A stretch of DNA of 21,555 bases from DATCZS01 sp036525795 (lineage in GTDB: Bacteria > Actinomycetota > Acidimicrobiia > Spongiisociales > ZC4RG35). Position numbers and translations under genes: made by a program. This document shows, in pieces, positions 7,583-14,321 of this stretch. The DNA is taken from assembly GCA_036525795.1 (NCBI GenBank), contig DATCZS010000158.1, positions 1-21,555 on the forward strand, read 5' to 3'. Numbering within the stretch: the first letter of the stretch is position 1; each line of letters opens with the position of its first letter. The notes under the pieces are model-generated. The model saw nothing but the letters and a program-made list of their open reading frames with translations, made no database searches and was not told the origin of the DNA.

Positions 7583-9094
7583 TCAGCCGAAGGTGATGCC
7601 CTGGGCGAGAGGAAGGTCGTCGCCCCAGTTGATGGTCGTGGTCTGGCGACGCATGTAGGCCTTCCAGGCATCCGACCCGGCCTCCCGGCCGCCCCCGGTC
7701 TCCTTCTCCCCGCCGAAGGCTCCCCCGATCTCGGCGCCCGAGGTGCCGATGTTGACGTTGGCGATGCCACAGTCCGAGCCGAGATGCGAGAGGAAACGCT
7801 CGGCGATGCGCACCGAGTCGGTGAAGATCGCCGACGAGAGACCCTGTACCACCCCGTTCTGGACGGCGACGGCCTCCTCCAGTCCATCGACCTCGATCAC
7901 CCACAGGATCGGGGCGAACGTCTCCTCCTGGATGATGGGGGCGTCCCTGCCGATCGACACGATCGCCGGCTCCACGAAGTGCCCGGAACGGTCGAGGCGG
8001 TTGCCGCCGACCAGCACCGTCCCGCCCTGATCCCTGGCGGCATCGAGGGCAGCCAGGTAGGCCGATACCGCCCGCTCCGCCACCACCGGCCCCATGAGCA
8101 CTCCGTCCTCCATCGGATCACCGATCGGAACCGATGAGTAGGCGGAGACGAGACGGTCGGTGAGCTCGCGAGCCACGTCCCTGTGGACGATCAGCCGGCG
8201 CAGAGACGTGCAGCGCTGCCCGGCCGTACCGACGGCAGCGAAGAGCACCGCCCGGACCGCCAGCTCGAGGTCGGCGTCGTCCATCACGACGATGGCGTTG
8301 TTGCCACCCAGTTCCAGGATCGTTCGGCCGAGCCTTCTCGCCACCGCCGGCCCCACCTCCTTGCCCATGCGGATCGATCCGGTCGCCGAGATGAGAGGCA
8401 CACGGCGATCCTCGATCAACTGAGCGCCCACGTCGCGGGCTCCCACGGCAAGGTTGAAGACCCCTTCGAAGCCCGAACCGTCCATGACCTCCTCGGCGAT
8501 CTTGGTGACGGCGATCGAAGTCAGCGGGGTCAGTTCCGACGGCTTCCACACCATGGTGTCGCCGCAGACCGCGGCGATGGTGGCGTTCCACGACCACACG
8601 GCGACCGGGAAGTTGAAGGCGGTGATGATCCCGACCGGACCGAGCGGGTGCCACTGCTCGTACATGCGATGGTTGGGACGCTCGCTCGCCATCGTCAGGC
8701 CGTAGAGCTGACGCGACAGTCCGACGGCGAAGTCGCAGATGTCGATCATCTCCTGGACTTCACCCTCGCCTTCCGGCCGGATCTTCCCCATCTCCAGGGT
8801 CACGAGGGCCCCGAGGGCCGCCTTCTTCTCGCGGAGGGCATTCCCGAGGAGGCGGATGTACTCGCCCCTCCTCGGGGCCGGCAGCATCCTCCAACGTTCG
8901 AATGTCTCGGTCGCGGATCCGACGGTACGGTCGAGATCGGCTGCCGACGCCGACGTCACGGTGGCGATCGTCTCACCTGTGGCCGGATTCTCCACCGCGA
9001 TGTCCGGACCTGACGCCTTCACCCACTCGCCGGCGAACACACCGCTGTTGGATTCACCGAGACCCAGCTCGGCAAAGACCTGATCACGATTCAC
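7583..9094 (-). CDS. ALDH7-type aldehyde dehydrogenase (probable aminoadipate-semialdehyde / piperideine-6-carboxylate dehydrogenase)
   Basis: The protein is 503 aa, full length. It is an NAD(P)+-dependent aldehyde dehydrogenase. Catalytic Cys295 is in GTAGQRCTS, general-base Glu261 in ELGGNN, and oxyanion Asn161 in FNFPVAVW. The stretch YGLTMASERP, then EQWHPLGPVG, and the C-terminal tail LPLAQGITFG are hallmarks of the ALDH7/antiquitin group, which oxidises alpha-aminoadipic semialdehyde in lysine catabolism. Start GTG 9094 has GGAGG about 6 nt upstream. It converges on yjjW with a 14-nt gap and lies 151 nt downstream of ridA on the same strand; that gap shows no gene. A role in disposing of an aldehyde from YjjI chemistry is conceivable, but the convergent orientation argues against a shared operon. 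Confidence 0.9.
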   Translation of the reverse strand: MNRDQVFAELGLGESNSGVFAGEWVKASGPDIAVENPATGETIATVTSASAADLDRTVGSATETFERWRMLPAPRRGEYIRLLGNALREKKAALGALVTLEMGKIRPEGEGEVQEMIDICDFAVGLSRQLYGLTMASERPNHRMYEQWHPLGPVGIITAFNFPVAVWSWNATIAAVCGDTMVWKPSELTPLTSIAVTKIAEEVMDGSGFEGVFNLAVGARDVGAQLIEDRRVPLISATGSIRMGKEVGPAVARRLGRTILELGGNNAIVVMDDADLELAVRAVLFAAVGTAGQRCTSLRRLIVHRDVARELTDRLVSAYSSVPIGDPMEDGVLMGPVVAERAVSAYLAALDAARDQGGTVLVGGNRLDRSGHFVEPAIVSIGRDAPIIQEETFAPILWVIEVDGLEEAVAVQNGVVQGLSSAIFTDSVRIAERFLSHLGSDCGIANVNIGTSGAEIGGAFGGEKETGGGREAGSDAWKAYMRRQTTTINWGDDLPLAQGITFG

Positions 9095-9245
9095 GAGACC
9101 TCCAGAAACTGCCTGGCTCGATTGTGACAGATGGGCGACCCTGGAGCCCCCGCGGTCAAAGGCGCGTGAGGCTCACCGTCTGCCGTCGAGCCCGCGCCGT
9201 CCTCCCGGCCACGGCCGACTTCTCCCACACCTCCCGGTGGGGGCG

Positions 9246-9626
9246 TCACCGGGCGGCGATCACCTCGATCTCCACCTTGAACTGGGGCATGGGGAGGGCG
9301 GCAGCCTGGATGGCGGATCGAGCCGGCGGATCCTGGTGGAAGTACCCGCCGTAGATCTGATTGACGGCGCCGTAGTCGGCGATGTCGGCCAGGAACACCG
9401 TCGTCTTCACCACATCGCCGTAGCCGAGACCGAGGTCCTCCAGGATCCTTCCGATGTTGTCGAGTACCAGTGTCGCCTGGTCCCGTACGTCCTCGGGCGT
9501 GGGACCGCCATCGGGGTCGATGGCGACCTGGCCGGAGATGAACACCATTCCGTTGGCTTCGGTGGCGATCGAATACGGCGCCACCGGCTTCGGGGCGCGG
9601 GCGAGGGCAGGCACGGACTTGGGCAT
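9246..9626 (-). CDS. RidA-family reactive enamine/imine deaminase
   Basis: The protein is 126 aa, the usual size. RidA (YjgF/YER057c/UK114) proteins hydrolyse reactive enamine and imine intermediates to ketoacids and act as small cytoplasmic trimers. Diagnostic features are VAPYSIATEANGMVFISGQ near the N-terminus, ATLVLDNIGRILEDLG in the middle, and the C-terminal PPARSAIQAAALPMPQFKVE carrying the substrate-binding Arg in ARSAIQ. ATG 9626 is chosen because GGAGG lies 8 nt upstream; an upstream extension to 9776 would overlap the erpA-like gene and its terminator. Its neighbour ALDH7 handles a cyclic imine in equilibrium with its aldehyde, which would fit a RidA partner (inference). Confidence 0.92.
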   Translation of the reverse strand: MPKSVPALARAPKPVAPYSIATEANGMVFISGQVAIDPDGGPTPEDVRDQATLVLDNIGRILEDLGLGYGDVVKTTVFLADIADYGAVNQIYGGYFHQDPPARSAIQAAALPMPQFKVEIEVIAAR

Positions 9627-9703
9627 GAGCAGGACCTCCGGTGTTCGGCTGTCCGGAGCGTACCGCGGGGAACCCTCGACCCCGACGCCCACCTCGAAAA
9701 TGA

Positions 9704-9730
9704 ACACGGCGGGCCGCCGGCCCGCCGTGT
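9704..9730 (-). terminator. Intrinsic terminator of the A-type Fe-S carrier gene
   Basis: A perfect 12-bp GC-rich stem (9704-9715 with 9719-9730) with a 3-nt loop lies 24 nt after the carrier stop codon. On the minus strand it is followed by TCATTTTC, a short T-run, so it terminates leftward transcription. It isolates the carrier gene from ridA. Confidence 0.8.
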
Positions 9731-9754
9731 CGATCGCCGACGTGATGTCGCCGA

Positions 9755-10117
9755 TCAGGAAAAGCTGTTCCCGCAACCGCAGGAGCGGGTGACGTTGGGG
9801 TTGTCGATGGCGAAGCCGGACCCCATCAGGCCGTCTCTGAAGTCGAGGGTCGAACCGCGCAGCCGCTCTGCAGACTCGGGGTCGACCACCACCCGAACCT
9901 CGCCGAACGCCTCGACGACGTCGGCGGACTCGATCTCCGAATCGAAGAACATCTCGTAGGAGAACCCCGAGCAGCCGCCGGGACGGACGGCCATCCGCAG
10001 CGCCAGGTCGGGGTCGCCCTCGCCTGCGATCAGCTCGGCCACCTTGGCGACTGCGGTCTCGGTGAGGTCGACCACCTTCTGGGGCCGGTTGGACTTGATG
10101 GAGAGCAACTGGGTCAT
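9755..10117 (-). CDS. erpA: A-type iron-sulfur carrier (HesB/IscA/ErpA family)
   Basis: The protein is 120 aa and receives and passes Fe-S clusters to client proteins. The three ligand cysteines are present: Cys49 in RPGGCSGFSY, and Cys113 and Cys115 in the C-terminal SCGCGNSF. The motif VVDPESAERLRGSTLDF is the conserved strand region before the ligands. ATG 10117 has only a weak GGAACC leader. The gene is divergent from the Mrp ATPase across 119 nt, suggesting shared control of Fe-S assembly. IscA, SufA and ErpA cannot be told apart by sequence here, so the gene symbol is the usual actinobacterial name for a stand-alone copy. Confidence 0.9.
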   Translation of the reverse strand: MTQLLSIKSNRPQKVVDLTETAVAKVAELIAGEGDPDLALRMAVRPGGCSGFSYEMFFDSEIESADVVEAFGEVRVVVDPESAERLRGSTLDFRDGLMGSGFAIDNPNVTRSCGCGNSFS

Positions 10118-10236
10118 GGTTCCAGACGTGTTCGAGGACCGGTTCGTCGTCGACAGACTACAGGGCTCACGGTGTCATGTGAATTCTCCCTACGCGGATA
10201 GTGCGAATAGCCTTGGTCTCGGGAGAAGGACGTTCC

Positions 10237-11394
10237 ATGGTCCACGTGCACACCGATCAGATCTACGAGGCCCTCAAAGGGGTGGTCGATCCCGAGCTGG
10301 GCGGCAACATCGTCGAGCTGGGGATGGTCACAGACGTGGCGATCGACGAGTCGGGGGACGTCACCATCGGCATCGCTCTCACGATCGCCGAATGCCCCAT
10401 GCGCTCCCAGATCGAAGGCGACACCGAGCGAAGGGTCGCATCGCTCCCGGGCGTCCGCCGCGTTGCCATCGTCACGACGGCGATGACACGGGAGCAACGG
10501 GCCGACCTCATGTCGGTCGCACGCCGGAGAGCGCGCGACAATGCCCAACAGACGCAGATCTCGCCCACCACCCGCGTCATCGCAGTGAGCTCCGGCAAGG
10601 GAGGCGTCGGCAAGTCCTCGGTGAGCGTGAACCTCGCCCTTGCGATCCACGGACTCGGATTCAAGGTCGGACTGCTCGACGCCGACATCTGGGGCTTCTC
10701 CATCCCCCGCATGCTCGGCGCCACCGATCGGCTGGAGGCCGACGACGACACCCGTCTGATCCAGCCGGCGGTGATCCAGGGGATCAAGCTGGTCTCGACC
10801 GGGCTGATCATCGACTCGGAGGAAACGGCCCTCATGTGGCGGGGGCTCATGCTCTCGAAGGCCCTCGAGCAGTTCCTCGGCCAGGTGAATTGGGGAGAGC
10901 TCGACTACCTGGTCATCGACATGCCACCAGGCACGGGCGACATCCAGATGGCGCTGGCGCGGCTGCTTCCGCAGGCGGAGATGGTCGTGGTCACCACCCC
11001 GCAGAAGGCCGCCCAGAAGGTGGCGGTACGCGTCGCCGACATGGCCCGCCGGTCGTACATGCCGGTGGTCGGCGTGATCGAGAACATGGCGGGTTTCACC
11101 TGTGATCACGGCGACGTCTACGACCTCTTCGGGACCGGCGGCGGGGCCGAGCTGGCTCACGACCTCAACGTCCCCCTCATCAGCAGTGTCCCCCTCGACC
11201 CCCATGTCGTCACCGGGGGAGACACCGGCCGTCCGGTCACCGTCGCCCACCCCGACAATCCGGCGGCCCGGGCCTTCGTCCAGGCAGCGGTCAGGGTCAC
11301 CGAGTTGGTGCCGCCGGCCGAACTGGAGACCTGCACGGGACGGATCGCCAAGATGATCGAAGCCCTGGAGAGCGGCCAGGCCCTGCCGGCCTGA
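10237..11394 (+). CDS. mrp: Mrp/ApbC-family P-loop ATPase (Fe-S cluster carrier)
   Basis: The protein is 385 aa. Residues about 5-90 are a MIP18/DUF59 domain (VVDPELGGNIVELGMV, with Cys53 in AECPM). Residues about 112-370 are the Mrp/NBP35 ATPase: Walker A SSGKGGVGKSS at 118-128, LLDADIWGFSIPRMLG, Walker B-like VIDMPPGTGD, and VVTTPQKAA. The family binds and transfers Fe-S clusters as a dimer through a CxxC motif. Here the motif region is ENMAGFTCDHGDVYDLFG: Cys289 is kept but the second Cys is Gly. ATG 10237 has AAGGA about 7 nt upstream and is preferred to GTG 10201. The last codons and stop lie inside the first unit of a 15-bp tandem repeat. Confidence 0.93.
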   Translation: MVHVHTDQIYEALKGVVDPELGGNIVELGMVTDVAIDESGDVTIGIALTIAECPMRSQIEGDTERRVASLPGVRRVAIVTTAMTREQRADLMSVARRRARDNAQQTQISPTTRVIAVSSGKGGVGKSSVSVNLALAIHGLGFKVGLLDADIWGFSIPRMLGATDRLEADDDTRLIQPAVIQGIKLVSTGLIIDSEETALMWRGLMLSKALEQFLGQVNWGELDYLVIDMPPGTGDIQMALARLLPQAEMVVVTTPQKAAQKVAVRVADMARRSYMPVVGVIENMAGFTCDHGDVYDLFGTGGGAELAHDLNVPLISSVPLDPHVVTGGDTGRPVTVAHPDNPAARAFVQAAVRVTELVPPAELETCTGRIAKMIEALESGQALPA

Positions 11395-11500
11395 GCCCTG
11401 CCGGCCTGAGCCCTGCCGACCTGATCCCTGCCGGCCTGAGCCCTGCCGACCTGAACCCTGCCGACCTGAACCCTGCCGACCTGAGCCCTGCCGGCCTGAG
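11381..11500. repeat. Eight-unit 15-bp tandem repeat spanning the mrp stop codon
   Basis: Eight back-to-back 15-bp units with consensus CCCTGCCGRCCTGAN fill 11381-11500. Units 1, 2, 4 and 8 are identical (CCCTGCCGGCCTGAG). Units 3, 5, 6 and 7 have GAC in place of GGC, and units 3, 5 and 6 also differ in the last base. Unit 1 encodes the last residues of Mrp and its TGA. As 15 is a multiple of three, each later unit repeats the TGA in the mrp frame. Unit number can therefore change by slippage without altering the protein. Confidence 0.97.
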
Positions 11501-11860
11501 CCCGCGTGTCGGGGCGGCCGGGCCGGGATCCGCTCCGCCCTCGATCTCTGCCTACCTCGCCCACCGCCGCCCGGGAACTAGTCACATCGGACGAAGTCGA
11601 AACGGTATGCAGGATTCCGCCGCCAATCGCCGAAGATAGGAGAGAACGTGCCTGGAGTCGGGACGGCAGGGCGGCCGTCAAGGGCGCAGCCTGGGAGGCT
11701 TCCGGGTTCGGAGAACCGAGCCCCGGCAGATGCGAGGACCTGATTTCCCCCTCAGGTCCTCGTATCGCGTGTGGGGGAGGTTTCCCGCCGAGCGATCGAG
11801 AACGACCGGTGGCTCCTCCTCGCGCCGACCTTGCCGCTCAGGGGCACCGGAGCAGCTTCG
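11501..11860. other. Gene-free interval with four consecutive stem-loops; possible structured RNA
   Basis: This 360-nt stretch lies between convergent mrp and MBL-fold genes. Open frames cross it but none has family-like content. Perfect or near-perfect stems follow one another: 11662-11667 with 11674-11679; 11688-11692 with 11696-11700; 11702-11711 with 11716-11726 (one internal bulge); and 11729-11743 with 11752-11766. The last has 15 bp, one G-T pair and the loop TTTCCCCC. A GGGGGA run at about 11773-11778 could pair with that loop. I see no tRNA, RNase P, tmRNA or SRP signature and no clear promoter. It may be a small RNA, or the last hairpin may be a two-way terminator. Confidence 0.35.
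11729..11766. terminator. 15-bp hairpin between convergent genes (possible U-less bidirectional terminator)
   Basis: The stem is 11729-11743 with 11752-11766 around an 8-nt C-rich loop. It lies 95 nt beyond the MBL gene stop and about 335 nt beyond the mrp stop. Neither side has a T-run, but the selB and tRNA hairpins in this window also lack one. A regulatory C-loop RNA is the alternative reading. Confidence 0.35.
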
Positions 11861-12631
11861 CTACCTGGCCGACACGACCGAGTCCCAGCCGTCTCCCGCG
11901 AACTCCACCAGCGCCTCGTCCGCCAGCTTGCGAAGGTGGGCGACGACGCTCCTCGCAGCGAGTGGATGGAGGGAGGGATCCACGTCGTGGTACACCACCT
12001 CCACCACCGAGCCCACCGTGGCGGCACCCGACCGGACTGCGGCGAGGATCTGGCGCTCACGCTGTCGACGATGCTCCAGGTACCACGACACCACCCCGGT
12101 CGGCTCGTCGATCTCCGGACCGTGACCCGGATACATGCGGGAGAATCGCATCGGACGCAACCGCTCGAGCGAGCGCATGTATGGACCCAGGTCGTCGACC
12201 ATCACCGACGAGCCCCCCATGATGTGGTCGCCGGTGAACAGCGTCGATCCCACCTTGAAGCACACGTGGTCGTCGGCGTGGCCCGGCGTGTGCAGAACCT
12301 CCATGTCGAGCGAGCCCACCGAGACGATCGAGCCTTCGCGCAGCGTGTCGTCCGGTTCGAACTCGGGGCCCCGGTCGTAGCCGAGCGCCGCCACGCCGAG
12401 CGCGCGGGCCAGCGGGTTGGCGAGGGGCGCATGATCCGGGTGGGTATGGGTGACCAACACGCACGAGACGCCCCGCCCGCCGATCGTCGCGATGATGGCT
12501 CGCTCGTGATCTGCATCGACGGGCCCGGGATCGATGACGGCCGCCTCCTCCTCGTCTCCGACCACGTAGGTGTTGGTCCCCGGGCCGGTGAACGGACCGG
12601 GATTGGGAGCGAGGACGCGGTCGACCCTCAC
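11861..12631 (-). CDS. MBL-fold metallo-hydrolase (LACTB2-like)
   Basis: The protein is 256 aa. Metal ligands are complete: His62, His64, Asp66 and His67 in THTHPDH; His118 in TPGHADDH; Asp135 in FTGDHIMGG; His170 in YPGHGPEI. The C-terminal 70 residues (WYLEHRRQRERQIL, then a helical region ending in VVAHLRKLADEALV) resemble the winged-helix tail of LACTB2-like endoribonucleases and related hydrolases. The substrate is unknown. Its GTG start at 12631 overlaps the NUDIX stop by 4 nt (GTGA), so the two are translationally coupled. The gene ends in TAG. Confidence 0.9.
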   Translation of the reverse strand: MRVDRVLAPNPGPFTGPGTNTYVVGDEEEAAVIDPGPVDADHERAIIATIGGRGVSCVLVTHTHPDHAPLANPLARALGVAALGYDRGPEFEPDDTLREGSIVSVGSLDMEVLHTPGHADDHVCFKVGSTLFTGDHIMGGSSVMVDDLGPYMRSLERLRPMRFSRMYPGHGPEIDEPTGVVSWYLEHRRQRERQILAAVRSGAATVGSVVEVVYHDVDPSLHPLAARSVVAHLRKLADEALVEFAGDGWDSVVSAR

Positions 12632-13296
12632 CGCTCGAACCGGGAGTCGCCAGACACCGTCAGCTCGACATGGCCCCCCCTCTCGAACCTCCGCGGTTCG
12701 ATCTGTGGGATGCGGTCCATCGACCGCGCCTCTGCCTCGAGTTCGGCTGCCGACCGGAAGCCGGAGATGTAGCGCAGGTGAGCCAGGGTGGGAAGGATCA
12801 GCGGCATGTCACCGGCTTCGTGGCGCTCCAGGGCACGGCGCACATCGACCCATTCCGCCGTGACGAACTCCCCTGTGACCGCCCGCGGTTCGGCGGCGTC
12901 GGTGATCACCGTCAGGTAGAAGCGGGTGTCGAAGCGGCGGGGCACGAAACGCGGGGTCACCCAGTTCGACAGATAGACGAGACGGGACAGATCGAACTCC
13001 GCACCCATCTCCTCCAGGCGGGCGTACAGGTCGTCATCGGGGCGAACATCGACCGTCGCCCCCTCGGGGCGAACGAGGAGGATGCCCACTTCCTCGGCGG
13101 TCTCCCGAACCGCAGCCAGCATCCAGGCGTCGTCAGGGTGGGCGGCGATCGACAGATCCCGGTCCTCCACCACGCCGCCCGGGAACACCCAGGCATCGCC
13201 GAACACTCCACCGGGCGGCCGGTGCCCCATCACCACCTCGATGGCGCCTCCACGGTCGCGCAGCAGGATCAGCGTGGCGGCAGGCCGCACGCTCAC
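12628..13296 (-). CDS. NUDIX hydrolase, NUDT19-like
   Basis: The protein is 222 aa. The NUDIX box is present but stretched: PGGVVEDRD near 39-47 is separated from AAVRETAEEVGI (Arg64, Glu65, Glu68, Glu69) by a short insert, as in NUDT19-like CoA/acyl-CoA diphosphatases. Downstream FVPRRFDTRFYL and the helical C-terminus (LPLAHLRYISGF-like, here LPTLAHLRYISGF) also fit that group. It hydrolyses a nucleoside-diphosphate-linked compound; CoA derivatives are the best guess. GTG 13296 overlaps the fxsA stop (GTGA). A longer open frame to 13686 runs antisense through fxsA and is rejected. Operon order fxsA-NUDIX-MBL. Confidence 0.88.
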   Translation of the reverse strand: MSVRPAATLILLRDRGGAIEVVMGHRPPGGVFGDAWVFPGGVVEDRDLSIAAHPDDAWMLAAVRETAEEVGILLVRPEGATVDVRPDDDLYARLEEMGAEFDLSRLVYLSNWVTPRFVPRRFDTRFYLTVITDAAEPRAVTGEFVTAEWVDVRRALERHEAGDMPLILPTLAHLRYISGFRSAAELEAEARSMDRIPQIEPRRFERGGHVELTVSGDSRFER

Positions 13297-13655
13297 TGCA
13301 CCACCACCCGCATCGATCGGAAGAACCGCACCCTGATCAACTCGCGGAACCACGGAGCCAGGAGGGCCAGACCGACCGCATCGGTCAGGATCCCCGGTGT
13401 CAGCAGGAATGCGCCCGCCACCAGGAGCATCGCCCCGTGGGCGATCTCGAGGTCGGGCACCTGGCCGGTCGCCACCCGAGCGCGGAACGACCGCCACACG
13501 GTCCTCCCCTGGCGGGCGACCAGCCGGGCGCCCACTACGCCCGTCAGGATCACCGCCAGAAGCGTCGCCCCCAATCCGATGCGCTGCTCCACCCACATCA
13601 GCAGCGCGAGCTCCACCAGGGGGACACCGACGAAGAGGGCCAATCGAGTCACCAC
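13293..13655 (-). CDS. fxsA: FxsA-family membrane protein
   Basis: The protein is about 120 aa with two to three membrane segments: LALFVGVPLVELALLMWV, LGATLLAVILTGVVGARLV, and AMLLVAGAFLLTPGILTDAVG. The last, with the LxPGxxTD signature, and the following LLLAP-type WFRELIRVRF are typical of FxsA, a cytoplasmic-membrane protein named for overcoming phage T7 exclusion by F plasmid; its normal role is unknown. GTG 13655 (or the next codon, GTG 13652) begins the protein just before the first membrane segment. There is no strong Shine-Dalgarno. It is the first gene of a coupled operon and is divergent from the 13705 gene, 49 nt away. Confidence 0.85.
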   Translation of the reverse strand: MVTRLALFVGVPLVELALLMWVEQRIGLGATLLAVILTGVVGARLVARQGRTVWRSFRARVATGQVPDLEIAHGAMLLVAGAFLLTPGILTDAVGLALLAPWFRELIRVRFFRSMRVVVQ

Positions 13656-13704
13656 CGGACGATACCGGGTACCGTGAAGTGCGCACCCCACCGAGGATCC
13701 ACCC

Positions 13705-14277
13705 TTGGAACTCTTCCCGCTGATCGTCCTCTTCATCATCGTGGCGATGGTCCGCAGCGTGTTTCGCTCCGGCCGCCGCAGCGGGCCTTCGCGCGTCGCT
13801 GTGGTGCTGTTGCTCCTCGTGGTCCTCGGGGCCGTCCTCCCGGTGGCGTCGTCATCCGAGAGTCGGGCCGGCGCGGCGGCCCTGGTCTTCCTCGTCGCCT
13901 TCTTCGCGGTGATCATCAGGATCCTGGTCGCCATCGTCCGCCGTGCCCGCCGGCAGACGCAGTCCCTGCCCGACCTCCGGGTTCTCGCCCCCCGGCCCAC
14001 ACGACGGCCGTCCCCGCCGCCCGCCCGAACCGGCCGGTTGGAACGCCCCCCACCCTCCAGCAGAGAGCCGGCCCCGGCCGCGACGGTCCGGATTCCCCCG
14101 CCGATCGAGGCACCCGCACCGGCCCCGGCGCCGCCTCGACCACGTTCGACCCCGGCGGCGGCCGCTGCACCTTCGCCCCCCACGCACGGCCCGGGCCGAT
14201 CGGAGAGCCCGCAGCGGCGCAAGCCGGCATCGACGGAGATGGTCGAACAGGCGCGCAGGAAGTACTACCCGCGGTAG
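13705..14277 (+). CDS. Small membrane protein with Pro/Ala-rich cytoplasmic tail, function unknown
   Basis: The protein is 190 aa, from TTG 13705 with GAGGA about 7 nt upstream. Three hydrophobic stretches occupy the first 80 residues: LFPLIVLFIIVAMV, VAVVLLLLVVLGAVLPVA and AALVFLVAFFAVIIRILVAI. A low-complexity Pro/Arg/Ala-rich region of about 85 residues follows, then a short charged end (TEMVEQARRKYYPR). I do not recognise a family. The membrane part with periodic hydrophobicity and a good ribosome site supports a real gene; the proline-rich part could be a linker. Confidence 0.6.
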   Translation: MELFPLIVLFIIVAMVRSVFRSGRRSGPSRVAVVLLLLVVLGAVLPVASSSESRAGAAALVFLVAFFAVIIRILVAIVRRARRQTQSLPDLRVLAPRPTRRPSPPPARTGRLERPPPSSREPAPAATVRIPPPIEAPAPAPAPPRPRSTPAAAAAPSPPTHGPGRSESPQRRKPASTEMVEQARRKYYPR

Positions 14278-14321
14278 GAAGGCGACCCCGAACATCGGCG
14301 GCCCCGATACCCTGATTCCCG

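Noticed and set aside
5056..7904. Two 593-residue open frames on the minus strand across yjjI-yjjW and ALDH
   Set aside because: They mirror strong genes on the other strand or frame in high-GC DNA and contain no family-like motifs.
9095..9245. Possible small gene or RNA between ridA and the aldehyde dehydrogenase gene
   Set aside because: No supported frame, strong hairpin or promoter could be seen in the 151 nt.
10114..11250. 378-residue open frame antisense to mrp
   Set aside because: It lies opposite a clear Mrp ATPase; the His/Asp-rich composition is what high-GC antisense frames give.
11381..11500. Possible CRISPR array
   Set aside because: The 15-bp units are contiguous with no spacers and no cas genes; it is a simple tandem repeat.
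11640..11800. RNase P, tmRNA, SRP RNA, tRNA(Sec) or a known riboswitch
   Set aside because: None of the conserved sequence blocks I know for these RNAs is present; only generic hairpins are seen.
11506..12222. Open frame in the plus strand between mrp and the MBL gene
   Set aside because: It has no ribosome site or recognisable domain, and its second half is antisense to the MBL-fold gene.
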